Assembly: GCF_045062745.1 (NCBI RefSeq)
Contig: NZ_JBJGED010000008.1
Coordinates: forward strand, 177,591 to 241,590
Length of the DNA: 64,000 nucleotides
Origin: Paenibacillus_AA sp045062745
Lineage (GTDB): Bacteria; Bacillota; Bacilli; Paenibacillales; NBRC-103111
Direction: 5' to 3'
Position numbers and translations under genes: made by a program. Positions 17,067-25,221 of this stretch are shown piece after piece. The notes beneath the pieces are model-generated. The model had not been told where the DNA came from. It worked only from the letters and a program-made list of their open reading frames with translations, and searched no databases. The stretch's first letter is position 1; each line of letters begins with the position of its first letter.

Positions 17067-18005
17067 TCATTGCGGATCGGTCGATGGCTGCGCCTCCGCC
17101 GAAGTGGAATGCTTCGGCCGGTAGCGGTTCGGCGAGACGCCGGTCCACCGCCGGAACTGGCGCGAGAAATGGCTCGCGGAGCCGAACCCGAGCTGCTTCG
17201 CGATCGACTCGATCGTAAGATTCGTTCGGACGAGCAGCTCCTTCGCTTCCTTCAGCTTCAGCGTGCTGATGTATTGACGCGGCGAGAGCCCGTACACCTT
17301 AGTGAACACCTTGGTGCATTGGCTCCGGCTCATGCCGAGCTTGCCGGCGATACTGGCTACCGATACTTCGCCTCCATGGATGTCCAGATTCAGCAGCTCC
17401 TCGATACGATGAGCCGTGTCCGCTTCGTAGAAGGAGATCTCGCCAGCCATTGTGTTCTCATGGGCAGTCGGGTTCAACGGTTGCTCGCTTGCCTGCAGGG
17501 CGATCCACTCCCGGATCAACAGCAAGATATACGCCTGCACCGCTAGCACGTCCTCATAAGGCAGCTTGACGATCCGGACGACCTCGTCCTGCGCCGCCGT
17601 CATCGGTTGGGCTTGCACCAGCCGTTCCAATTGCTCGAGCTGGTTCAGCAGCCCTTGGTGTTGTACACGTCCCTTCGGGATATGCGCGAACGGATCGCGC
17701 GCGAGCAGGCGGCGTACGTCTCGATCGTCCACGTCGAAGTGCATGTTGAAGAAGCGGTAGCTGCCGCCCGCCTCATTGCGCAGGCCGTGCCGCACGCCGG
17801 GCCGAATCAGAAGCCAGTCGCCGGTCTCGAGCCGGACCACGGACTGTTTGATGTTCAGCGTAACCTCTCCCGTCTGGCAGTACAGCAGCTCGAACAGGTG
17901 GTGATGGTGCACCGGATACGTCCAGCCCGCCGGCTTTTCCCCGAACAGGCAGCCGGTCACCTGCAGCGTGCTTGTAATATTCGGAAAATGGATTTCGGCC
18001 TCCAA
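17067..18005 (-). CDS. AraC-family regulator with cupin sensor domain
   Basis: Transcription factor of the AraC/XylS type for sugar genes. Residues 1-110 form a cupin-like arabinose-binding domain (YPVHHHHLFELLYCQTGEVTL; GDWLLIRPGVRHGL). Residues 205-300 hold the two HTH motifs (VSVASIAGKLGMSRSQCTKVF and SIAKQLGFGSASHFSRQFRRWTG). A TTG start at 18005 is chosen since AGGAGG lies 9 bases upstream; the frame upstream to 18188 overlaps the divergent gene's leader. Divergent from the GH35 beta-galactosidase 163 bases away, so control of that gene by a galactoside is the natural inference. Confidence 0.85.
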   Translation of the reverse strand: MEAEIHFPNITSTLQVTGCLFGEKPAGWTYPVHHHHLFELLYCQTGEVTLNIKQSVVRLETGDWLLIRPGVRHGLRNEAGGSYRFFNMHFDVDDRDVRRLLARDPFAHIPKGRVQHQGLLNQLEQLERLVQAQPMTAAQDEVVRIVKLPYEDVLAVQAYILLLIREWIALQASEQPLNPTAHENTMAGEISFYEADTAHRIEELLNLDIHGGEVSVASIAGKLGMSRSQCTKVFTKVYGLSPRQYISTLKLKEAKELLVRTNLTIESIAKQLGFGSASHFSRQFRRWTGVSPNRYRPKHSTSAEAQPSTDPQ

Positions 18006-18168
18006 CGTTTTTCGCCTCCTCTTTCGCCCTATTTTAGCACAGCCCCGACTAACGATGCACAAATGGTCAAAAAGATGGATGCATTGGACATTGTGTATAC
18101 TCATCCGATTTTCTAAGATACGAGTAGGATCCAATCGCAACTTCATGCAATCCGAGAGGAGAACGAAC

Positions 18169-19956
18169 ATGCTTACGATACAAGGCAATCAATTTCTTTT
18201 CAACGGCACCCCCATCACCCTTTTATCCGGCGCCATTCATTACTTCCGCGTCGTTCCCGAGTATTGGCGCGATCGGCTGGCGAAGCTCAAGGCGTGCGGC
18301 TTCAACACCGTGGAGACGTACGTCCCCTGGAACTTGCACGAGCCGAAGGAAGGGCAATTCAACTTCGAGGGCATCGCCGACTTGGTCCGGTTCGTGCAGA
18401 CCGCAGGCGACCTGGGCCTGCATGTAATCGTGCGGCCGAGCCCGTATATATGCGCGGAGTGGGAATTCGGAGGATTGCCCGGATGGCTGTTGGCCGATTC
18501 GGACATGCGGCTGCGCTGCTTCCACCGGCCGTACCTCGACAAAGTCGACGCGTACTTCGACGTCCTGCTGCCGAAGCTCGTGCCGCTGCTCAGTTCGAAC
18601 GGAGGGCCGATCATCGCGATGCAGATCGAGAACGAATACGGCAGCTACGGCAATGACCAGGCGTACCTCGCCTATCTCCGGGACGGCATGGTGAAGCGCG
18701 GCATCGATGTGCTGCTGTTCACGTCCGACGGGCCGACCGATTGGATGCTGCAGGGCGGGACGGTCGACGGTGTGCTGGCCACGATCAACTTCGGATCGAA
18801 GCCCGCGGAAGCGTTCGCCAAGCTGAGGGAGTACCGACCGGACGATCCGCTGTTCTGCATGGAGTTCTGGAACGGCTGGTTCGACCACTGGGGTGAAGAA
18901 CACCATACGCGGCCGGCGGAGGATGTCGCCCAAGTGCTGGACGAGATGCTGGCGGCCGGAGCTTCCGTCAACTTCTACATGTTCCACGGGGGAACGAACT
19001 TCGGCTTCTACAACGGCGCCAATTGCTTCGCCAAGTATGAGCCGACCATCACGAGCTACGATTATGACGTGCCGTTAAGTGAATCGGGCGAGCCTACGGA
19101 GAAATTCTACGCCATCCGCGAAGTGATCGCGAAATATGCCGATATCGGCGAATGCGTGCTGCCGGCTCCGGTCCCGAAGCGCGCTTATGGCCGGGTTGCC
19201 TTGACTGAGCAAGCGCCGCTGTTCGCTAACCTTGACGCCCTGTGCCGTGCGCCGATCGAGCGGGTATGTCCGGAGCCGATGGAGAAGCTGGGGCAGGAGC
19301 TGGGGTTCATCGCCTATACCACCCGTGTGTCGGGGCCGAGAACGGATGTCGAGCTGCGGGTGCAAAACGTGCACGACCGTGCGCTAGTCTACCTGGACGG
19401 AACGTACGTCGGGGTCATTGAGCGCGTCGAAGAGCAGCCACGGTCCGCACCGCTCCGGCTGAGCATTCCGGCAGGCGGCGCTCAGCTCACGCTGCTGGTG
19501 GAAAATATGGGTCGGGTCAATTACGGCTATCACATGTGGGATCGGAAGGGCATAACGGAAGGCGTACTCCTGAACAACCAGTTCCTCTTCGGGTGGACGA
19601 TTCACCGGCTGCCGTGCGACGACTTGGCCGGGTTAACCTATACAAGCTCCGGCGCGAACGCGAATGCAGGATTGACCGAGGCGGCCGGAGCGTCTGTCAG
19701 CATTCCGACATTCTACAGGGGGACGTTCCGAGCCGACCCGTCGGCCGACACGTTCTTGCAGCTCGACGGCTGGACGAAAGGCGTCGTCTGGATCAACGGC
19801 TTCAACCTCGGCCGGTATTGGGAGCGGGGGCCGCAACGGACCCTATACGTGCCGGGTCCCCTGTTGCGGGAGGGCGACAACGAGATCGTCGTCTTCGAGC
19901 TGCATGGCACCGGGCAAGCGTCGGTCGAGTTAGTGGACACGCCGAATTTGGGGTAA
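18169..19956 (+). CDS. Beta-galactosidase, glycoside hydrolase family 35
   Basis: Retaining exo-beta-galactosidase releasing galactose from oligosaccharides. The 595 residues have a GH35 barrel with SGAIHYFRVVPEYWRDRL near 20, the acid/base glutamate in QIENEYGSYG (about 154-156) and the nucleophile in CMEFWNGWFDHWG (E232), followed by beta-sandwich domains (ENMGRVNYG; GFNLGRYWERGPQRTLYVPG). No signal peptide, so it acts in the cytoplasm. ATG at 18169 follows GAGAGGAGA; upstream in-frame starts overlap the divergent AraC gene. The gene ends with a strong terminator. Regulation by the divergent AraC protein is inferred. Confidence 0.93.
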   Translation: MLTIQGNQFLFNGTPITLLSGAIHYFRVVPEYWRDRLAKLKACGFNTVETYVPWNLHEPKEGQFNFEGIADLVRFVQTAGDLGLHVIVRPSPYICAEWEFGGLPGWLLADSDMRLRCFHRPYLDKVDAYFDVLLPKLVPLLSSNGGPIIAMQIENEYGSYGNDQAYLAYLRDGMVKRGIDVLLFTSDGPTDWMLQGGTVDGVLATINFGSKPAEAFAKLREYRPDDPLFCMEFWNGWFDHWGEEHHTRPAEDVAQVLDEMLAAGASVNFYMFHGGTNFGFYNGANCFAKYEPTITSYDYDVPLSESGEPTEKFYAIREVIAKYADIGECVLPAPVPKRAYGRVALTEQAPLFANLDALCRAPIERVCPEPMEKLGQELGFIAYTTRVSGPRTDVELRVQNVHDRALVYLDGTYVGVIERVEEQPRSAPLRLSIPAGGAQLTLLVENMGRVNYGYHMWDRKGITEGVLLNNQFLFGWTIHRLPCDDLAGLTYTSSGANANAGLTEAAGASVSIPTFYRGTFRADPSADTFLQLDGWTKGVVWINGFNLGRYWERGPQRTLYVPGPLLREGDNEIVVFELHGTGQASVELVDTPNLG

Positions 19957-19966
19957 CCCCCATACA

Positions 19967-20004
19967 AAAAGGTTGAGCAGAGGTTTTTCTGCTCAACCTT
20001 TTTT
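19967..20004. terminator. Bidirectional rho-independent terminator
   Basis: GGTTGAGCAGA (19971-19981) pairs perfectly with TCTGCTCAACC (19988-19998), flanked by AAAA and a run of T. It serves the beta-galactosidase and the convergent carboxymuconolactone decarboxylase-family gene. Confidence 0.9.
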
Positions 20005-20025
20005 CATACCCAATATTCGAATCAA

Positions 20026-20505
20026 TCAGCTCAGACCTGCTTTAGTCAATCCGAACGCAGCGTCAGCCGAGCCGGGTACCGTCTGGAAGGCGATGTTCAC
20101 GCGATTCCAAGCATTGATCGCCATGACGGAGAAAGTCAGGTCCGAAATTTCCTTCTCCGAGAACTGCTCGCGAACATGGTTATATACTTCGTCAGGCACG
20201 CCATGCTCAGGCAATTTGGTCAGGATCTCGGTCCATGCGAGTGCAGCCCTTTCCCGAGGAGTAAACAACGCCGATTCCCGCCAAATCGAAATCAGGTAAA
20301 TTCGAAGCTCGCTCTCGCCATGAATCTTAGCCTCCTTGACATGCATGTCCAGGCAGAATGCGCACGCATTCATTTGCGAAGCCCGGATGTGAACGAGATC
20401 GCGGATCTTCTGCTCAATGGCGCTATTCTTCTCGGTATTGCTGAACTCCATTAACTGCTTGAAAAATTCCGGGGACTCCTTCATGTAGTTGATACGCTGT
20501 GTCAT
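20026..20505 (-). CDS. Carboxymuconolactone decarboxylase / AhpD-family protein
   Basis: AhpD-like fold protein of 159 residues. The redox motif CAFCLDMHVKEA (CxxC with the following His) is present near residue 50, consistent with alkylhydroperoxidase-type activity. ATG at 20505 has AGAGAGG about 8 bases upstream. It is divergent from an ECF41 sigma factor gene, and COMD proteins are the known genomic partners of ECF41. An ECF41-type promoter (20556-20582) points toward this gene, so it is probably the target of that sigma factor. Its substrate is unknown. Confidence 0.88.
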   Translation of the reverse strand: MTQRINYMKESPEFFKQLMEFSNTEKNSAIEQKIRDLVHIRASQMNACAFCLDMHVKEAKIHGESELRIYLISIWRESALFTPRERAALAWTEILTKLPEHGVPDEVYNHVREQFSEKEISDLTFSVMAINAWNRVNIAFQTVPGSADAAFGLTKAGLS

Positions 20506-20555
20506 AACTGTACCTCTCTTTACTTTTATTTTTGTTTACCCTGAATCGAACATAG

Positions 20556-20582
20556 AACGACGCAGGGACTCCTTGTGTGACA
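20556..20582 (-). promoter_or_regulatory. ECF41-type promoter of the COMD gene
   Basis: On the minus strand TGTCACA (20576-20582) is followed after 16 bases by CGTT (20556-20559); a CGTC also occurs at 13 bases (20559-20562). The ECF41 consensus, as I recall it, is TGTCACA with CGTC about 16 bases later. It would give a leader of roughly 45 bases. Confidence 0.6.
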
Positions 20583-20770
20583 TATGCGTCCTGCTAAATT
20601 TTGCATAGGTCCATACCGGTTCGTCCATAATATTACCGCCATAAGCGATCTTTATCACCGAGGTAACCAACCATCAGTTTCATCGCCAGCAGCATCGAAG
20701 TGAATGAAGCTTATCTCCGAACCCAATTCAGTATTCGAAAAGCCGCAACTCGACCGACATCTCCTGACGC

Positions 20771-20797
20771 TGTCACAAAACTCCGCCTTTTCTTGTC
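20771..20797 (+). promoter_or_regulatory. ECF41-type autoregulatory promoter of the sigma gene
   Basis: TGTCACA (20771-20777), a 16-base spacer, then TGTC (20794-20797), 50 bases before the sigma factor start. The -35 element is a full match and the -10 has one difference from CGTC, suggesting autoregulation. Confidence 0.65.
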
Positions 20798-20846
20798 TAT
20801 GTAATTGGCAAGAGACGCTTCATTAAAAAAGACGGAGTGAAGATAG

Positions 20847-21710
20847 ATGCAACAACTTTACAAGCAATATAAATCCTTGTTGTTTACACTCGCCTACCAG
20901 CTGACCGGATCCGTTTCCGATGCGGAGGATGCCGTACAGGACGTTTTTGTGAAGATTTATGACGTTCCGCCGGAGAAGCTGGCCGAGCCCAAAGCTTATC
21001 TTTGCAAAATGGTCACGAATCGCTGTCGGGATATGCAAAAGGCGGCGCGAAAAAAACGGGAACACTATTTCGGAGAATGGCTTCCGGAGCCTTTTCTTAG
21101 TTCGAATGAGGATTCGATGGAGTCGGTGATTCGGGACGATCTCTTGTCTTACGCTTTGCTTGTGCTGCTGGAACGGCTCTCGCCTACGGAACGGGCCGTT
21201 TTTGTCTTGCGTGAGGCACTGGGCTTTGACTATCACGAGGTAGCCGGGCTTTTAGAAAAAAGCGAAGTGAATTGCCGAAAACTATACAGCCGTGCCAGTG
21301 CTAAGCTGGGGATAACCTCGGAGGAGCTTAGTCATTTTGAAACGGCGGACAACGAGTGGGTCCGGCGCTTCTTGGCCGCCCTTAAGCAAGGGAATCTGGA
21401 GCAAATCCTGCCCATGCTCGATGAAGAGGTCGTGCTCGTCTCTGACGGCGGTGGCAAAGCCGTTGCCGTTGTCGATCCGATCGAAACGAGAGATCGCGTG
21501 GCGCGGTTTCTTCTCGGTCCGGTTCGTCAGGCTTCTATGCTCGATGGAAAAGCGGTCTTTGAACTCGCTCAAGTGAACGGACAACCCGGATTTATTCTCC
21601 GTTCGAGCGAAGGGATTCATACGGTGGGCATGTTCCATGTGGCGGGGAATTTGATACGGAACTTGTATATCATCCGGAACCCTGATAAATTGAAGTATTT
21701 AGGAATATGA
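20847..21710 (+). CDS. ECF41-family RNA polymerase sigma factor with SnoaL-like extension
   Basis: Alternative sigma factor of the ECF41 group, which carries its own C-terminal SnoaL-like regulatory domain in place of an anti-sigma protein. The 287 residues contain region 2 (AYQLTGSVSDAEDAVQDVFVKIY), the linker motif WLPEP near 76, region 4 (LSPTERAVFVLREALGFDYHEVAGLL), then the extension from about 165 with the DGGGK motif near 205 and NPDKL near 280. All three ECF41 signature motifs are present and intact. ATG at 20847 follows GGAGTG. The extension is known to both activate and restrain these factors. COMD partner gene is divergent. Confidence 0.95.
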   Translation: MQQLYKQYKSLLFTLAYQLTGSVSDAEDAVQDVFVKIYDVPPEKLAEPKAYLCKMVTNRCRDMQKAARKKREHYFGEWLPEPFLSSNEDSMESVIRDDLLSYALLVLLERLSPTERAVFVLREALGFDYHEVAGLLEKSEVNCRKLYSRASAKLGITSEELSHFETADNEWVRRFLAALKQGNLEQILPMLDEEVVLVSDGGGKAVAVVDPIETRDRVARFLLGPVRQASMLDGKAVFELAQVNGQPGFILRSSEGIHTVGMFHVAGNLIRNLYIIRNPDKLKYLGI

Positions 21711-21729
21711 ATCCGCTGCTTGTGATAGG

Positions 21730-21762
21730 TAGTCTCGTTCTGATTTCCTAACGACGAGACTA
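21730..21762. other. Hairpin between convergent sigma factor and S66 peptidase genes
   Basis: TAGTCTCGT (21730-21738) pairs with ACGAGACTA (21754-21762), the latter including the S66 gene stop codon. No T run follows on either strand, so terminator function is doubtful. Confidence 0.35.
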
Positions 21763-22776
21763 TGGATAAAAATACTGTTTCACCTTCCCTTTGCCATCGT
21801 ACACTTCTATTTCAGCATACGCCCCGTTAATAAACGTTATTTGAGGGGGAACATGCCCGCAATCGATCTCAGAGACAATAGGGATTTGGAGTTCCTCGTG
21901 CAGCTCCTTATACACGTCTTCGAGAGTATACTCATCGACAGGTTGATTGGCTCCGCTTCTGCCGAACATAATGCCGCTGCAATGATTGAACCACCCTGCC
22001 AATTTCATTTGGACGAGGGACCTGCGCAGATCGGCTGTGTTCAGTTCACAATTTTCCAGGTACCAAATGATCGGTTCCCCGTTGATATACGATTGTTGAA
22101 AATAATGCACATCCCCATACGGCGTACCGATCAAATGTCTAATCACATCGACACATCCGCCAAGTAAGCGGCCTTGCATCCTCACAGCAGCATCGGGCAT
22201 CCCTATCCAATAAGTCGGCTCCGTTAGATGAAAGACATTTGGCGAAGATTCAGACGATATCCACTCTTTCTGATAGGAAGTCGAGGAAAACTGCAGGTTG
22301 AACTCACCAACTTTGGTGGATAAAACAGATTGCCACATTGCCGTCGTTGCATCCGTTGATTCTCCTCTCAAATCGATGAGATTCGTCCCATGGGCGGTTG
22401 CAATGCCTGTCTTAAGCGTGACAGCCAATAATAATAAGCTGATGTCGGAATAGCCCAAGATCCACTTTGTACTCATCTGGTCGAAGTCGATGTGCTCGAG
22501 GATCTCGATCAGCAACTCGCCTCCCCAAGGGGGAATAATGAGGTGAATGTCCGCATCCCTCATCATCCTGTTGAATTCAGCAGCCCGAGCTTGGGCTGCC
22601 GCCGATTTCGCCTTATGCTGCGACCAAATCGTTTCCCCGCCTATCATCGAAAACCCCATTTTTTTCATCCGGTCTATTGCGGATTCAAGCAAAAGGTGCA
22701 ATTCTTCTCGTACTCCCGACGAGGGAGCTGTTACTCCAATGGTCGCGCCCGGATTCAGTACAGGATATTGAATCAT
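21760..22776 (-). CDS. S66-family peptidase (LD-carboxypeptidase / MccF type)
   Basis: Serine peptidase of family S66, which includes L,D-carboxypeptidases of muropeptide recycling and MccF microcin-immunity proteases. The 338 residues show the nucleophile serine in LGYSDISLLL (about residue 115), the glutamate block WYLENCELN (about 238) and the histidine in IDCGHVPPQ (about 305), completing the Ser-Glu-His triad. The Ser follows GYSD rather than GxSD seen in other members, still in family. ATG at 22776 overlaps the upstream methyltransferase stop as TAATG, so the genes are coupled. Whether it acts on cell wall or an antibiotic cannot be read. Confidence 0.88.
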   Translation of the reverse strand: MIQYPVLNPGATIGVTAPSSGVREELHLLLESAIDRMKKMGFSMIGGETIWSQHKAKSAAAQARAAEFNRMMRDADIHLIIPPWGGELLIEILEHIDFDQMSTKWILGYSDISLLLLAVTLKTGIATAHGTNLIDLRGESTDATTAMWQSVLSTKVGEFNLQFSSTSYQKEWISSESSPNVFHLTEPTYWIGMPDAAVRMQGRLLGGCVDVIRHLIGTPYGDVHYFQQSYINGEPIIWYLENCELNTADLRRSLVQMKLAGWFNHCSGIMFGRSGANQPVDEYTLEDVYKELHEELQIPIVSEIDCGHVPPQITFINGAYAEIEVYDGKGKVKQYFYP

Positions 22777-23588
22777 TATGGTAAACCTCCCTCGCCTCTC
22801 TTACACCCGATCACCTTCATCCACGTCTGCATGAACATCCATTCGCCCGCTTGATTGCGGTAAGGGTCCATACCCGTTGTGTGAATGCCGGTCGCCGCTT
22901 CGGTCGCGAAGGCTTGCAGGATGCGCTCCGCCACCTCGTCTCCCGCCTTCGTCATGCGCAGCCAGTTGCCGGCATGTACCGGGACGCGAACCGTATCCGC
23001 GCTCGTCACGGCAATTCCCGAAGCTTCCGCTAGCCGTATCAGCTCGCTCCCGGTCAAAGCAACCGTATGGGACGGATCGCGCAGGCGCTCATAGTGATTA
23101 TAGGCGTAACCCAACTCGGCTTCCTCGGGGGAGATCATGTCGATAACGCCGATGACGCCGTCGCTTCGGCACGCTCTGGCCATCTCGTTCAACACCTTGT
23201 CCGGATGCACGAAATGGTGGAACGCGAGCCGCGAGACGACCACATCGAACTGTCCGTTCTCCACTGGAAGTTGTTCGACATTCCCCTGAACATACCTCAC
23301 ATTGTCGATCCCTTGCTCCACCAATAGTTGACGGCCTTGGCGGATCATGTCCTCCGACAAATCGACTGCGGTTACTTCCGCGACATGCGGAGCGAACGCC
23401 CGGCTCACTATGCCGGTCCCAGCCGCAACATCCAGCACCTTCATCGTACGGTTGAGCTCGAAGCTGTTCACGACCCAGCTCAACAGCTCCGCATTGTTAA
23501 GTGTCAGTCGGGGATTGCGAAAATGCTCCGCTTGTTCCTTGAACTGCAATCTGATTTCCTTCTCGTTTCCCTGTTTCACTCGTCTCAT
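22776..23588 (-). CDS. Class I SAM-dependent methyltransferase (UbiE/YcgJ-like)
   Basis: Cytosolic small-molecule methyltransferase; substrate unknown. The 270 residues have motif I VLDVAAGTGIVSRAFA (about residue 55), AVDLSEDMIRQGR, FDVVVSRLAFHHFVHPDKVL (about 120) and a C-terminal methyltransf_11-type end. ATG at 23588 has AGAAAGGTGAG immediately upstream; an in-frame TTG at 23642 gives 18 more residues but has no ribosome site. Coupled to the S66 peptidase by TAATG, so the two products may act on the same compound, an inference from context. Confidence 0.82.
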   Translation of the reverse strand: MRRVKQGNEKEIRLQFKEQAEHFRNPRLTLNNAELLSWVVNSFELNRTMKVLDVAAGTGIVSRAFAPHVAEVTAVDLSEDMIRQGRQLLVEQGIDNVRYVQGNVEQLPVENGQFDVVVSRLAFHHFVHPDKVLNEMARACRSDGVIGVIDMISPEEAELGYAYNHYERLRDPSHTVALTGSELIRLAEASGIAVTSADTVRVPVHAGNWLRMTKAGDEVAERILQAFATEAATGIHTTGMDPYRNQAGEWMFMQTWMKVIGCKRGEGGLP

Positions 23589-23710
23589 CTCACCTTTCTC
23601 GGCTCTTCTCAACTCAAAAACCATTTTGACAAAAGATAGCAACCTGCGCTGCTGCCTTGCGTCTATGTTATTAGGTCTGGTTTATTTTGACAAGAAGGAG
23701 GTGTCGGTTC

Positions 23711-25201
23711 ATGCTGCGTCGAATCTCCACCTGGCTAATACTCTGCTCAATCGTCCTGCTGTCGTCCGCTCCGCTCCCCATCACCCATGCCTCAGTCTCA
23801 ACGGCTCGTGTTACTGTCAGCGACGATCCGGTCCGGATCAACGGGCAGCTGATGGACAACGCGCATGCGAAGTATCCCTTCCTAACGTACAAGGGGATCA
23901 CCTATTTGCCTCTTACATGGGATAACGCCACTGCGCTCGGGATCCAACTCATGTGGAACGCAGAGAGCGGGCTGCAAATCTACAAACAAAACAACTACGT
24001 GCAAGGCTCATTCCCAGGCGGCATGAGACTACCGTTACAGCAGGATTTAAGCGTCCAGCGGCCGATTCCCATCAGCTACACCGCGGCCTTTTCCAATTAT
24101 CCGATCTTCATTGCATCCCAAGCGGTCGACAACAGCCAGGAGGAATATCCATTCCTCGAATTTCAGGACATCACGTATATGCCGCTAACTTGGCATTTCG
24201 TGCATGACTTGCTGAAGCTCACGATATACTGGGACGCGATGAACGGGTTGAATGTGATTGGCGGCCAACGCCAAATTTTCGGGCAGCTCGTATGGGACGA
24301 TGCGGATGATGTGTACATTCAGCCGGGGATTCGGGTGGACGATGATCATGTGATGCTGAAGATGAGCAAGTCTCTAACCGAGACCCCCATTTGGATGAAC
24401 AAGTCTGAGGCCGAACAAATCCAAGATCAAATGAAGCTGACTCGGGAGAATGATCCGTATCGAGGGAAAGCGGTAAACCCGGATATTCGGGAGGATGGGC
24501 TTTACTACGAAGGACAAAAACTGCTGGAGGCGTCGGAGCTGGACGATCCGTCCAAGACGACGACTGTACAATTCGGGGCGACGCGGTTTGATCTAAGCGG
24601 CAACCGATATTTGTTAAGCGTGGCAAAGCGCAATATGGCTGCCGACCGATCCTTTTACACTTACCACCTATTCTTGTTCACGGATGGAAAAGCTGCCGAA
24701 CTGAGCGGGCAGCCCGCGGCAAAAGTCATACCTATTCAAGGCGGCGGGTATTGGATCGCCTCGTACCCGGAATTTGGCCGCAGCATTAGACCCCAACAAC
24801 TCGCGCGATTGGATTCCGAAGGACATTACGAGTCCTTGAATGTCCGCTGGAATGAATTGTCCTTGGCTATGCTAGGTTTAGGCAGTCCCAATACAGAATT
24901 CGGAGAACCGGGCTTCACAGACCCGCAAACCGCCGACGGTCAGATCTACGTGCAATTGATGGGCTACTCCCTTCAGAGAGAGCAGCCCCAATTTACGCCA
25001 GGCATTTACATGGTCGATCCGCAGCTGAAGCTGACGAAAGTGACTTCCGGAGCAGCCCTGGGCATGAGTGATTCCCGGCAATATTACGTCTCTAGCGACA
25101 TGCAGTTGTATGCGCTCGAGCAAGACTTGAACAAGATATACAACCTGACTACCGAGCAAGCGGCGCTATGGTACGACTACGAGCTGGTGAAACCCGAATA
25201 A
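23711..25201 (+). CDS. Exported protein with two stalk-domain-like repeats
   Basis: Secreted or surface protein of unknown function. An N-terminal signal peptide (MLRRISTWLILCSIVLLSS, then an Ala-rich cut region) is followed by two related repeats of about 55 residues: one with YPFLTYKGITYLPLTW near 55-70 and one with YPFLEFQDITYMPLTW near 155-170, each ending in a W-N/D-A-x-x-G-L block. These resemble the copper-amine-oxidase N-like stalk domains common in Paenibacillus. The remaining 320 residues show YWIASYPEFGR and repeated beta-type segments but no family I recognise. ATG at 23711 follows AAGGAGG. The 3' end is 20 bases from a convergent kinase gene. Confidence 0.75.
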   Translation: MLRRISTWLILCSIVLLSSAPLPITHASVSTARVTVSDDPVRINGQLMDNAHAKYPFLTYKGITYLPLTWDNATALGIQLMWNAESGLQIYKQNNYVQGSFPGGMRLPLQQDLSVQRPIPISYTAAFSNYPIFIASQAVDNSQEEYPFLEFQDITYMPLTWHFVHDLLKLTIYWDAMNGLNVIGGQRQIFGQLVWDDADDVYIQPGIRVDDDHVMLKMSKSLTETPIWMNKSEAEQIQDQMKLTRENDPYRGKAVNPDIREDGLYYEGQKLLEASELDDPSKTTTVQFGATRFDLSGNRYLLSVAKRNMAADRSFYTYHLFLFTDGKAAELSGQPAAKVIPIQGGGYWIASYPEFGRSIRPQQLARLDSEGHYESLNVRWNELSLAMLGLGSPNTEFGEPGFTDPQTADGQIYVQLMGYSLQREQPQFTPGIYMVDPQLKLTKVTSGAALGMSDSRQYYVSSDMQLYALEQDLNKIYNLTTEQAALWYDYELVKPE

Positions 25202-25221
25202 ATAACGGCCAAACCCCCGAC

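Larger units (their letters stand above)
20506..20846. other. Divergent regulatory region between COMD gene and ECF41 sigma gene
   Basis: This 341-base stretch holds two divergent ECF41-type promoters (20556-20582 and 20771-20797). Between them I see nothing convincing except a short minus-strand stretch (about 20630-20710) that reads like protein for some 20 codons and may be a gene remnant. Confidence 0.5.

Noticed and set aside
20630..20710. Short protein-like stretch on the minus strand in the ECF41 intergenic region
   Set aside because: About 20 plausible codons without a start or ribosome site; too short to call a gene or a remnant with confidence.
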